A DNA stretch of 7,222 nucleotides from Candidatus Poseidoniaceae archaeon (GCA_030741455.1 JASLVI010000069.1:1-7222); one strand, 5' to 3'; numbered from the stretch's first letter, positions 1 through 7,014 are shown. Program-made: numbers and translations. The notes: generated by a model from the sequence alone, not told the origin.

Positions 1-1350
1 CTTGAGGATGATCCATGGCAAGAAGGAGGCGGAGAAAGAACTCGTTGGGAATACAAAGACTGGGGCAACAACAGCAACATCGCTCCTGGTTCTGTCGTAC
101 GTATTGAGGGAGCCTCTGTTAACGAGTATCAAGGAAGAATGTCTCTCAATATCAATCAATCATCACGCATCGCCGTATTGCGCGAAGGGACACGTCCAGT
201 CGTCGCTCCTGGCGAGCCTGTTGACATTTCGGACTTACCAAGCGATGGATATGTTTGCATTGTTGGCCGCTTGATGTCATCTCGCCCCGATCAAATTCAT
301 CGACGCGATGGTAGTGGAAGCATCGATGTGGTTCGAGGTCGACTCGCAGATGAGTCTGGAGCAATTGGTTTCCTTTCTTGGGAGCCATTCGAATACGAGG
401 TGGGAACCCTTCTCAAGATCGATGGCGCCCAAGTCAAAACATTCCGAGACACACCGGAATTGAATTTTGGCCGCACCACGAAAATTGAACCCTTCCACGA
501 CGCTTCCTTTGCAGATACAGATTCGCTTAAGGAAGGCATGGTATCAACAATAAGCAAGCTTCGAGATGGTTCGAAGGATGTCGAAATCGTCGTTAACATC
601 ACCTCATGGGAGAAGCGCACCTTTACCAAAGAAGGGCAAGAACGTCATCTTTGGTCTGGGCAAATCGCAGACCCGACAGGCCAATGCCGAGTAAGTGCTT
701 GGACGGAACTTCCAATCGAGACCTCCTCGCTCCCACTCACGGTTCGTATCACAGATGCCCGTGTTCGAGCCTGGCAAGGCATTCCCGACATCACCATCGA
801 CCGTGAAGAACAGATAACAATCCTCGAGGAAACGCCATGGGAAGGAGAACTCGACCTTGAGAACCTCAAGATTGAGGTGCCGCTCGATGAACTCGTTTCT
901 GGACCAAGTCGTGTTGGAATTTCAACCAAAGGAACGATCGTCTCCGTACGAGAAGACTCTGGAACCATCATGCGATGCCCAGAATGCCGCCGAGTCCTTC
1001 GCGAAGGCCAATGCTTTGAGCATGGAGCTGTGGAAGGAAATGAGGATGTTCGCTTACGGTTAGTGCTCGACGATAAGGCTGTTACTTGCGCCCTGCTCAT
1101 CTCCAAAGACGCAGCATTGGCGCTGCTTGAAACCGATCATCCAACAATGGTTGATCAGATTCAAGCAAACGGTTCAATGGCTTATGTTCAGACGATTCGA
1201 GATAAGTTGCTTGGCTGCGAAGTGGATGTTACAGGACGCATCATCAACGATGGTCAAGGAGCGATGATCCTTTGCGATGGGGCCACCTTGTCCACCACCG
1301 ACACGGGATTGAAAGCGACCGAACTTCGTGCGCAATGGGGGTTGCAATGA
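1..1350 (+). CDS. rpa: Replication protein A (ssDNA-binding, multi-OB-fold, zinc knuckle), 5' end outside window
   Basis: Single-stranded DNA-binding protein of archaeal replication, repair and recombination. The frame is open from base 1 with no stop, so the gene starts upstream; 449 residues are visible. The ATG at 139 lies inside the last strands of an OB fold and is not the start. Four OB-type units can be seen: a C-terminal piece at about residues 1-52 (PGSVVRIEGASV), then about 76-166, 176-274 and 293-431. The second and third carry the usual G-x-(I/V/C) strands and a final 'x-V-(K/R)-T/A-(F/W)' strand. The last unit holds a zinc knuckle at bases 976-1023: C326, C329, C338, H341 (CX2CX8CX2H), the spacing I recall for euryarchaeal RPA zinc fingers. 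Its stop overlaps the start of the RPA-associated gene. Homology is firm; the full length and total OB count cannot be known here. Confidence 0.93.
   Translation, partial: LEDDPWQEGGGERTRWEYKDWGNNSNIAPGSVVRIEGASVNEYQGRMSLNINQSSRIAVLREGTRPVVAPGEPVDISDLPSDGYVCIVGRLMSSRPDQIHRRDGSGSIDVVRGRLADESGAIGFLSWEPFEYEVGTLLKIDGAQVKTFRDTPELNFGRTTKIEPFHDASFADTDSLKEGMVSTISKLRDGSKDVEIVVNITSWEKRTFTKEGQERHLWSGQIADPTGQCRVSAWTELPIETSSLPLTVRITDARVRAWQGIPDITIDREEQITILEETPWEGELDLENLKIEVPLDELVSGPSRVGISTKGTIVSVREDSGTIMRCPECRRVLREGQCFEHGAVEGNEDVRLRLVLDDKAVTCALLISKDAALALLETDHPTMVDQIQANGSMAYVQTIRDKLLGCEVDVTGRIINDGQGAMILCDGATLSTTDTGLKATELRAQWGLQ
976..1023 (+). other. Zinc-binding knuckle CX2CX8CX2H in the last OB fold of RPA
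   Basis: Codons at 976, 985 and 1012 encode Cys and the codon at 1021 encodes His, giving CX2CX8CX2H (CPECRRVLREGQCFEH). It is inserted in the last OB-fold unit, where the archaeal and eukaryotic RPA large subunit carries a structural zinc site. All four ligands are intact, which supports a functional RPA and not a decayed copy. Confidence 0.85.
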
Positions 1351-2276
1351 TGACGCCATCACGACAAATTCAACGACAACCGGCTTGGTTTATGCTTGCC
1401 TCTGAATTCGGTGAATCCACCCTCAATGAGAAGGGTTCAGGCGAATTTGATCCTACATTTGTTATTACGAAACTTGGAGCGAAGGTCAACCGTGTCGTCG
1501 TTTCAGGCCTTGTCGAGCGCCTCGAAATACGAGAGACAAGCAATGGTTCACAAATGTATCAAGGTCAATTGCGCGACCCATCTGGACTTCACTACTTCTC
1601 CGTTGGCGAATATGCATCCGAATCCATGCAAGAATTCATTGTCCATTTGCTTGGAAAGGTCGATTCTGGTGAACCGGTCTTGTTGTGCATGACTGCAAAA
1701 GCTCGTTGGTACCAAACCGACGAAGGAGCAGTCTATACGTCATTGCGCCCTGAAGAGGCTGCGATCGTTTCCCGTGACCGATACGCCTCTTGGCTGGTGC
1801 GTGCATGTGCTGCCACACTAAATCGACTTGATCAGCACCAAAAATCGTTGAATTGTGAGCCGAGCAAGGAAGCCATGCTCAAAGAAGGCATACACAAGGA
1901 ACTTATCGACGGTCTCATCGCTGCTCAAGCACATTACGGACAAATCGATACCGAAGGCTATCGACTAAACGTTATGCAAGCATTGGACATTGCTGAAGGG
2001 AAAATGGCTGCTGCAACGACAGCACCGCCGAAGCTCAACCTTTCTGAACCCACTTCTGACGACGAAAACGAAGGCGATGGAGAAGACCTCCAGGCGGTTA
2101 TTTTGGAATGTATTCAAGCCATGGATAACGGCGAAGGTGTTGATTTTGAATCGTTGGTACGCAATCTTGGAGCGAGAGGATTTAGCCGCGAACAGTCTGA
2201 AGCTGAACTCGATTCCATGAGTGATGAGGGCATCTTGCACGAACCCCGATTTGGTTGGTTCAAGATTGTAGCATGA
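1347..2276 (+). CDS. RPA-associated protein (COG3390-like): OB-type domain plus C-terminal winged helix
   Basis: 309-residue partner of RPA, of the kind encoded next to RPA in many euryarchaea. The N-terminal motif (R-Q-P-A-W-F-M-L-A-S-E-F, residues 10-21), the T-K-L-G-A-K-V-N-R-V stretch at 41-50, D-P-S-G at 77-80 and V-Y-T-S-L-R-P-E at 129-136 match the pattern I know for this family. Residues about 35-138 look like one OB fold. A helical stretch follows to about 218, then an acidic linker (SDDENEGDGED, 237-247), then about 247-309, which reads as a winged helix ending G-I-L-H-E-P-x-F-G-W-F-K, as at the C-termini of RPA32 and MCM. The chosen ATG overlaps the RPA stop (ATGA), implying translational coupling. 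In-frame ATGs at 1272 and 1335 lie inside RPA and have no better ribosome binding site. It presumably binds RPA and ssDNA; the exact role is inferred. Confidence 0.88.
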   Translation: MMTPSRQIQRQPAWFMLASEFGESTLNEKGSGEFDPTFVITKLGAKVNRVVVSGLVERLEIRETSNGSQMYQGQLRDPSGLHYFSVGEYASESMQEFIVHLLGKVDSGEPVLLCMTAKARWYQTDEGAVYTSLRPEEAAIVSRDRYASWLVRACAATLNRLDQHQKSLNCEPSKEAMLKEGIHKELIDGLIAAQAHYGQIDTEGYRLNVMQALDIAEGKMAAATTAPPKLNLSEPTSDDENEGDGEDLQAVILECIQAMDNGEGVDFESLVRNLGARGFSREQSEAELDSMSDEGILHEPRFGWFKIVA

Positions 2277-2287
2277 ACAGATTGTTC
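2275..2287. promoter_or_regulatory. Short dyad GAACA-n3-TGTTC, possible operator
   Basis: A perfect inverted repeat with 5-bp arms and a 3-bp spacer. It begins within the stop codon of the RPA-associated gene and ends 48 bp before the next start codon. It is placed where a regulator of the downstream run could bind. No regulator is known, and a dyad this short can arise by chance. Confidence 0.25.
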
Positions 2288-2310
2288 CATTACATTCAAA
2301 TCTTGCCTTC

Positions 2311-2329
2311 CCCCTCAATCACATAGGGG
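2311..2329 (+). promoter_or_regulatory. Small hairpin CCCCT/AGGGG over the weak ribosome binding site of the 2335 gene
   Basis: CCCCT at 2311-2315 is the exact complement of AGGGG at 2325-2329, with a 9-nt loop. The AGGGG arm is the only Shine-Dalgarno-like stretch before the ATG at 2335 (5 nt between). In mRNA the hairpin could mask the site. There is no T-run after it, so it is not a convincing terminator. The stem is short and may not be stable. Confidence 0.3.
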
Positions 2330-2334
2330 TCATC

Positions 2335-2688
2335 ATGGCAGGCATGGATTTCTTCATTCGACCGGCAACTGGAACAGGTTCTGCAGACTGGATTCGCATT
2401 CCAAATGCAGATATTGACGTCAAAATCGCACGTCGCTTAACTCGAACGATTATTCGAGGTGGAGAGGGCGATAACCTCCATGATGAAGGCGCTGAATCAA
2501 CCATCTACACCGTCCGTGGAATCCTATCCATCGATGACTACAAGAAGATTCTGAAGATGTTCCGAACAGGGCAGCCATTCATTCACGATCCATTTGAAGA
2601 ACGAGATGTTAAGGTCATCTTTGCTTCCTTGGAATACGAAGGATCGACCGAGAAGTTTGTCTTTGAACTCATTGAAGATGTTATTTGA
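2335..2688 (+). CDS. Small soluble protein of unknown function, possibly phage-tail gpU-like
   Basis: 117 residues with no signal peptide or membrane segment. I do not recognise it with confidence. The order of elements is: a basic segment R-x-L-T-R-T-I-I-R-G-G, a strand 'Y-T-V-R-G-I-L-S' (about 78-85), a helix 'D-D-Y-K-K-I-L-K-M-F-R-T-G' (87-99), a strand 'K-V-I-F-A-S-L-E-Y-E' and a closing strand 'F-V-F-E-L-I-E'. This loosely resembles the plan of small phage tail proteins such as P2 gpU (strand, helix ending in G, then 'V-I-x-S-L-x' and a final strand); that is a weak, fold-level impression. The ATG at 2335 was chosen because AGGGG lies 5 nt before it; an ATG at 2344 is a possible alternative. 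It opens a run with the pilus-motor genes: the next gene's ribosome binding site overlaps its stop, so it is probably co-transcribed and may serve that machine. Confidence 0.75.
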   Translation: MAGMDFFIRPATGTGSADWIRIPNADIDVKIARRLTRTIIRGGEGDNLHDEGAESTIYTVRGILSIDDYKKILKMFRTGQPFIHDPFEERDVKVIFASLEYEGSTEKFVFELIEDVI

Positions 2689-2693
2689 GGTGG
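2687..2693 (+). promoter_or_regulatory. Strong ribosome binding site GAGGTGG deciding the start at 2700
   Basis: GAGGTG is a full match to the archaeal 16S 3' end. It lies 7 nt before the ATG at 2700 and overlaps the stop codon (TGA, 2686-2688) of the preceding gene. It argues against the in-frame TTG at 2685, which would sit on top of this site, and it links translation of the two genes. Confidence 0.8.
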
Positions 2694-2699
2694 ACAAGC

Positions 2700-3281
2700 A
2701 TGAGGAAACTTGACGAGAAGCGTGAAGTTCTCTATGTTATTCGTGCAATGGATGTCCTCATGTCATCAGGCATTGGTTTGGAAGCGACTGTTCACAGCAT
2801 ATCGCAAGGAGGATATGGTGTTATTTCCGAAGATTTTGCCAAGATGATGGAAAATGTTCGCAAAGGTGGGCGGCCGCTTGAAAAAGAACTCAAAACGCTC
2901 ATGAAGAAAGTGGAAACCGAAGGTTATCGTCGCTTGCTCAACATCATGCACATGAATATCACGCAAAACACGGACATTATTGAAACCTTGAAAAAACAAG
3001 GTACGAGAATGGAAGAAGAACGAACTGAGGACGTCAAGAAATACATCGAAGACTTGAGCGGCGTTCCAGAATCATTACTGTCTATCGGTATGATTGGACC
3101 GATTATCTTGTCCGTTTTCGGATTGTTTCCACAATTGATGGGGGGTGAAGGAATGGGTGACATCATGCCAATTCCCGAACAATCAACCATCAACGTCGTC
3201 CTCAATATTGGTCTCTTTATGACACTGCTTGTCATGGTCATGATTGGACTGAAAACCCACACAAAGGATCCTGGATTGTGA
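2700..3281 (+). CDS. FlaJ/TadB-type T2SSF-domain membrane platform protein, first half-size copy
   Basis: 193 residues. Inner-membrane platform component of a type IV filament or Tad-like system; in such systems the platform is turned or clamped by the secretion ATPase. Residues about 12-120 form a T2SSF (GspF) cytoplasmic helical domain with the typical opening 'A-M-D-V-L-M-S-S-G-I-G-L-E' and later 'M-E-E-E-R'. Two membrane segments follow at about 125-147 and 165-186. An archaeal FlaJ carries two such domains in one chain; here each domain is on its own protein, as with bacterial TadB and TadC. This copy has no N-terminal membrane segment. The next gene starts 5 bp after its stop. Family assignment is good; the exact filament type is not determined. 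Confidence 0.87.
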   Translation: MRKLDEKREVLYVIRAMDVLMSSGIGLEATVHSISQGGYGVISEDFAKMMENVRKGGRPLEKELKTLMKKVETEGYRRLLNIMHMNITQNTDIIETLKKQGTRMEEERTEDVKKYIEDLSGVPESLLSIGMIGPIILSVFGLFPQLMGGEGMGDIMPIPEQSTINVVLNIGLFMTLLVMVMIGLKTHTKDPGL

Positions 3282-3285
3282 TACG

Positions 3286-4017
3286 ATGTTGTTCCGTTTC
3301 CTTGAGTCATTCAGCAATCAACCGATGATGCTGATGCTCGGAGTTGTTGGTCTTGCCATGATCGGGGGAGGTATACCACCAATTCGGGAACGAATCCGCC
3401 GAAGAAAAATCGAAAATGCACTTCCTTCGTTCCTTGAAGGTTTATCCGACGAGGTTGGTGCAGGTCTAGGTATTCAAGAAGCAATGCAACATCAAGCAAA
3501 AACAGCACCTTCGCCACTTGGACCTCTTCTTGAAGAAACACTCAAGGAAAGTCATTCAAGTTCTTTCGATGCTGCACTTTCGAGTTTTGCAACAAAATCA
3601 CGCTCATCTCAAGTCCAGCGTGTCATGCACCTTCTTGAGACTGCGATTGAACAAAATGCACCTCTCCAAGAAATCCTCATGAATCTCTCAATGGATTATG
3701 AGCGACTAAATGATCTCATGAACAAGAGAGAATCTGAACTTCAAGGGCGAGGTATCCTCATCGTCTTGTTTGTCTGCATTGGATTGCCTGGCCTTATTGG
3801 ATTCCTTGTTGGCCTCTTTACACCCGCATCAGCTGGTTTCCAAATCGAAGGTTTCCTCTCAACATTCAGTCTATTCTTCGCTGCTGCAAGTGCAGTGGGT
3901 GTAGCCGTCTCGGGACGAATGCTCGGACGAATGCGCGATACGATGTGGTTTGTGCCCGGCTGGATGGCAATGTCGATGTTTATTTTCTTGGGTGCTACCA
4001 AGTTGGTTGGAGGTTGA
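3286..4017 (+). CDS. FlaJ/TadC-type T2SSF-domain membrane platform protein, second half-size copy
   Basis: 243 residues, partner of the preceding membrane protein. One membrane segment lies at about 13-32, then a basic stop-transfer stretch (R-E-R-I-R-R-R-K), then a cytoplasmic helical domain at about 42-152 of T2SSF type ('A-L-P-S-F-L-E-G-L-S-D-E-V-G-A-G-L'). Three further membrane segments follow at about 154-178, 190-210 and 220-240. The 'L-P-x-F-L-x-x-L-S-x-x-x-x-x-G' opening is typical of the Tad/FlaJ group. The start is ATG 3286; GTGAT at 3278-3282, overlapping the previous stop, is a plausible ribosome binding site. The ATPase gene begins 3 bp after its stop. With the first copy it would rebuild a complete two-domain FlaJ-like platform, probably as a heterodimer. 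Confidence 0.87.
   Translation: MLFRFLESFSNQPMMLMLGVVGLAMIGGGIPPIRERIRRRKIENALPSFLEGLSDEVGAGLGIQEAMQHQAKTAPSPLGPLLEETLKESHSSSFDAALSSFATKSRSSQVQRVMHLLETAIEQNAPLQEILMNLSMDYERLNDLMNKRESELQGRGILIVLFVCIGLPGLIGFLVGLFTPASAGFQIEGFLSTFSLFFAAASAVGVAVSGRMLGRMRDTMWFVPGWMAMSMFIFLGATKLVGG
4009..4014 (+). promoter_or_regulatory. Ribosome binding site GGAGGT for the ATPase gene
   Basis: GGAGGT sits in the last codons of the upstream membrane-protein gene, 6 nt before ATG 4021. It fixes the ATPase start and indicates independent but coupled initiation within the operon. Confidence 0.8.
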
Positions 4018-4020
4018 AAA

Positions 4021-5265
4021 ATGTCTGAAGAAATTCTAGAGCAATATGGAAATGTAACAATTTACACGGAAGCAAATCATCCATCTCCTATCTATCATGT
4101 AGAAGGATCAGTGGCTCCAAACCCTCATGGAGATTTAGCCGTTCTCTTCGAAGATGATAACCTGGAAGAAGTCATGTACAACGGAGGAACCCAGTGCGTC
4201 AAAGTAGCTCACAGAAAGCATGGAATGTGCCGTACAAACGTTTGGATTAACGATGAAGCAGGCCTCCAAATTGCAAAGAATATCGCGGCCTTTACCAGTG
4301 TACCCCTTGGAGATGGGCCAGGAATGGTTCCCATTTTCGATGGACGATTACCAGACGGTTCCCGTGTCAATGGAACAATACCGCCTGTGTCCCCAGACGG
4401 ACCAACGCTTACAATTCGTAAATTCAAAGAGGACCCACTTACAATGATTGATCTTGTAAAATTTGGAACTGTCAATTCACGCCTTGCAGCAATGATGTGG
4501 GTCTGGATTGAAGGACTCGACAGTCGACCAGCGAACTTCGTTATTGCTGGTGGAACAGGTTCAGGAAAAACCACCACACTCAACTGTCTTGGAATGTATA
4601 TTCCATGGCATCGCCGCCTCCTTACGGTCGAAGATACTGCTGAATTGCAAGTTTATCACGACCATTGGTTGCGAATGGAAACACGGCGTGAGCGCCCTGA
4701 TGGAACACCTGAAGTCGACATGAATGATTGTCTCAAATCAAGCCTACGTATGCGACCAGATCGAATCATTGTGGGTGAAGTTCGTGGACCTGAAGCAGCA
4801 ACATTGCTCACTGCAATGAACACTGGACACGATGGTTCCTTCGGAAGCCTTCACGCAAATACGGCCCAGGAAACCGTGACAAGAATGATCAATCCGCCGA
4901 TGAACGTTCCACCAATTATGCTCACAGGTCTCGATCTCATCATTATTCAAGCACGGCTTCACGTGAACGGGAAAACTGCTCGAAAGATTACTGAAGTTGC
5001 TGAAATCGCAGGTATGGAAGGTTCCAAACCTCGACTGAACACCATTTGGAAATACAATGCTTCAACCGATCAAATCGAAGAAACGGGCATTCCTTCCAAT
5101 CTACGTGAAGTTATCTGCCGTGCTGCTGGTGTCACACCAGATATCTTTGAAAAGCACGTTCAGCAACGTCAACAAATCATTGAGGACCTGATTGCTCGAG
5201 ACATTACAGACATTCAATCTGTAACGACCGTGATTCAGAACTTCTACGCTCAGAGTCATCACTGA
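4021..5265 (+). CDS. Type II/IV secretion-system ATPase (FlaI/TadA/CpaF family)
   Basis: 414 residues. Hexameric cytoplasmic ATPase that powers assembly of a type IV filament or related secretion machine, acting with the two T2SSF platform proteins just upstream. The N-terminal domain (about 30-165) has 'L-E-E-V-M-Y-N-G' at 48-55 and 'D-G-R-L-P-D-G-S-R-V-N' at 107-117. All catalytic elements are intact: Walker A GGTGSGKTT at 177-185 (bases 4549-4575), Asp box 'V-E-D-T-A-E-L' at 203-209, Walker B 'R-I-I-V-G-E-V-R-G-P-E' at 248-258, and His box 'G-S-L-H-A-N-T' at 275-281. The length is close to bacterial CpaF/TadA and below many FlaI proteins, and no FlaH gene is adjacent, so a Tad or Epd-like system is more likely than an archaellum. 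Its end overlaps the convergent SAP-repeat gene by 7 bp. No frame damage. Confidence 0.94.
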   Translation: MSEEILEQYGNVTIYTEANHPSPIYHVEGSVAPNPHGDLAVLFEDDNLEEVMYNGGTQCVKVAHRKHGMCRTNVWINDEAGLQIAKNIAAFTSVPLGDGPGMVPIFDGRLPDGSRVNGTIPPVSPDGPTLTIRKFKEDPLTMIDLVKFGTVNSRLAAMMWVWIEGLDSRPANFVIAGGTGSGKTTTLNCLGMYIPWHRRLLTVEDTAELQVYHDHWLRMETRRERPDGTPEVDMNDCLKSSLRMRPDRIIVGEVRGPEAATLLTAMNTGHDGSFGSLHANTAQETVTRMINPPMNVPPIMLTGLDLIIIQARLHVNGKTARKITEVAEIAGMEGSKPRLNTIWKYNASTDQIEETGIPSNLREVICRAAGVTPDIFEKHVQQRQQIIEDLIARDITDIQSVTTVIQNFYAQSHH

Positions 5266-7010
5266 TCGTCTTGTAATCGCAATCGAGAGAGTAAAGCATC
5301 CACTCGATCGATTTTACCCCGGACATCGCCCACACGGTCAGAGGCATCTGCAACAGATTCAGCAAGTTCCATTTCCGGTTCTTCTGCCTCAGCCTTTGGC
5401 GGCTTGAATGTTGCTGCAAGAGCCTTGAGTTCTGCTACGATTGCATCGACTTGATCATCACTTACGAGTATACCAGGAGCAAGTCGCGGGATTTGGCTTG
5501 GTGTCAAATAGCCAAGTTCAGTCCCGACTATTCCTGCACATGCTAAAACACGAGGACGTAATTCTGCTGTATTCACAAGGTAACCTTTTGATTCAAGGAA
5601 GCGGATGATAAGACCTTGTTGAGCCTCTGAAAAATCTCCTTCACTTGATTCAAGAACAGTCTCAACAAGTGATTCAAACGAAGGTAGGTTTCGCTCTAGG
5701 CGCTCAATGGTTCGACGTACATCATCAGGCAGATGAACGGCTCCATGATAGAGAATTCTCAGCATTCGATTTCGTCGTGCTGCGGATGGATCTTGCAACT
5801 CCTCTGCCTCGCTTATTTCCAGATGTAGATCGAAAAGAGCATGCAAACGACCTGATACGGCTGGACTTCTCAAATCGAGACTCAGTGTTCGCGCTTCCTC
5901 TTCAAATTCCATACGGGCTTGGACAAGATTTCCACGTCGGCCTGCAACAATTTCTGGAATTCGTTCACGCAGTTGAGGGCGCATCTGCTCAAACAAACGA
6001 ATCGCTTCACGTTCAGACCAAGAACCTGGTTTGCTCGAGAGAGCATGTTGTTCTTGTTCAGAACGATATGCAGTCTCCATGATAATCGTACGTATCGCAT
6101 CCTGAACACGGGACAATTCTACTGAAAATCCATGTGTTGAAAGGCTTGCAATGAACGTGTTCATATCGTCCATGTCGGTTGTAGTTCCTACCAGAAGGTA
6201 ATCTCTTGCTGCAGCTTCAACCTCTGCTCTGCGTGAAGTAATCTCAAGCAGAGCTGCTTCTTCCTCGAGTGTTGGCTCTTCGGTTGAAAGTTCTTGCATC
6301 ATTGGAGGAACTGGTTGTTCAAGTTCACCAACATGTGAGTTCAGACTTTCTTCTATAGAAGCAGCAACCTCCGACAGCGATGTATCTGTTTGCTCTTCGA
6401 TGGATTCAATCAAACTGGATTCATCTTCAAACGTCCAACCCTCTGGATGGTCGCTCACAAACTCGTCGACCTTTTCTTCGATTGAAGGAGGTGTTGTGAC
6501 TGCTTCATCCTCATCCTCACCAGGATAGGGGATATCAACCGAAGCTCCTCCTCGCTTGAGTGAACGTTTGATTACGCCCCAGTTTTTGTACTGTGCAGAG
6601 AGAACGCCTGCCACTCGAATCAGAAGTGTTTGACGATTACCTGATCTCGGCAATTCCAATGCTTTGCATAAAGCATGGAGATCTTCTTTTGTCATTTTGT
6701 CAAGATTTTCTTCTTTGAGTTGTTTAGGATCATGATTGAGATGGAGGTAAAGTCGTTGGCGCCGGGTTCGAAGAGACCCCGTTTTCTTAATTCCAAATAC
6801 GCCCAACAGGCTACCTAAGTCATTGTTCAGAATATTCTTCAACCCATCCAAGGTCAAATCCCATTCAGGTAAGATAAGGTCGCGAATCAATTGTGCTCGC
6901 AGATATTCAACCGATCCATTCTTTGCCAATCCATACGCTGATGCAATCTCCTTGAGGTCCTCAAGACGCGCCTGATAGAGTTCAGACAAGAGATTGGAAC
7001 GATTGGTCAT
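5259..7010 (-). CDS. SAP-repeat protein with acidic linker and helical C-terminal half, function unknown
   Basis: 583 residues, soluble, no membrane segment. Three SAP-like helix-loop-helix units lie at about 14-45, 54-91 and 105-138, each with 'L-x-x-L/I-...-G-(x)-...-L-x-x-x-L'. The third is the clearest (MTKEDLHALCKALELPRSGN). SAP domains usually bind DNA, sometimes RNA. An acidic, Ser/Glu-rich linker follows (about 160-260), then a long helical region to about 535 that I do not recognise, then an acidic tail. The ATG at 7008-7010 was preferred over the GTG three bases upstream because AGGTGA at 7015-7020 is 4 nt from the ATG but only 1 nt from the GTG. It is a single gene facing the ATPase gene and probably has its own promoter. 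It may be a lineage-specific chromatin, replication or RNA-binding protein; the role is unknown. Confidence 0.83.
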   Translation of the reverse strand: MTNRSNLLSELYQARLEDLKEIASAYGLAKNGSVEYLRAQLIRDLILPEWDLTLDGLKNILNNDLGSLLGVFGIKKTGSLRTRRQRLYLHLNHDPKQLKEENLDKMTKEDLHALCKALELPRSGNRQTLLIRVAGVLSAQYKNWGVIKRSLKRGGASVDIPYPGEDEDEAVTTPPSIEEKVDEFVSDHPEGWTFEDESSLIESIEEQTDTSLSEVAASIEESLNSHVGELEQPVPPMMQELSTEEPTLEEEAALLEITSRRAEVEAAARDYLLVGTTTDMDDMNTFIASLSTHGFSVELSRVQDAIRTIIMETAYRSEQEQHALSSKPGSWSEREAIRLFEQMRPQLRERIPEIVAGRRGNLVQARMEFEEEARTLSLDLRSPAVSGRLHALFDLHLEISEAEELQDPSAARRNRMLRILYHGAVHLPDDVRRTIERLERNLPSFESLVETVLESSEGDFSEAQQGLIIRFLESKGYLVNTAELRPRVLACAGIVGTELGYLTPSQIPRLAPGILVSDDQVDAIVAELKALAATFKPPKAEAEEPEMELAESVADASDRVGDVRGKIDRVDALLSRLRLQDDQ

Positions 7011-7014
7011 CACT

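Noticed and set aside
2..274. 90-aa open frame on the plus strand
   Set aside because: It overlaps the OB-fold-encoding frame of RPA, which is open from base 1 and has recognisable homology. Its product has no recognisable features.
645..1106. 153-aa minus-strand open frame inside RPA
   Set aside because: Ser/Arg-rich antisense product with no domain pattern, fully within a clear gene.
139..1350. ATG at 139 as the RPA start
   Set aside because: The same frame is open upstream to base 1 and encodes OB-fold strands there (PGSVVRIEGASV), so 139 is internal. No ribosome binding site fits it better than the sequence continuity does.
2311..2329. Hairpin as a transcription terminator after the RPA pair
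   Set aside because: The stem is only 5 bp and no T-run follows. The bases after it are the start of the next gene.
4209..4583. 124-aa minus-strand open frame inside the ATPase gene
   Set aside because: It lies antisense to the N-terminal domain and Walker A region of an intact ATPase, with no homology seen.
2700..5265. Archaellum (flaI-flaJ) operon
   Set aside because: No FlaH, FlaB or other fla gene is present, FlaJ is split in two, and the gene order is reversed, so the archaellum label would overstate the evidence.
5645..6082. 145-aa plus-strand open frame opposite the SAP-repeat gene
   Set aside because: It is antisense to a 583-residue frame with its own promoter candidate and ribosome binding site. 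The product looks like a composition artefact.
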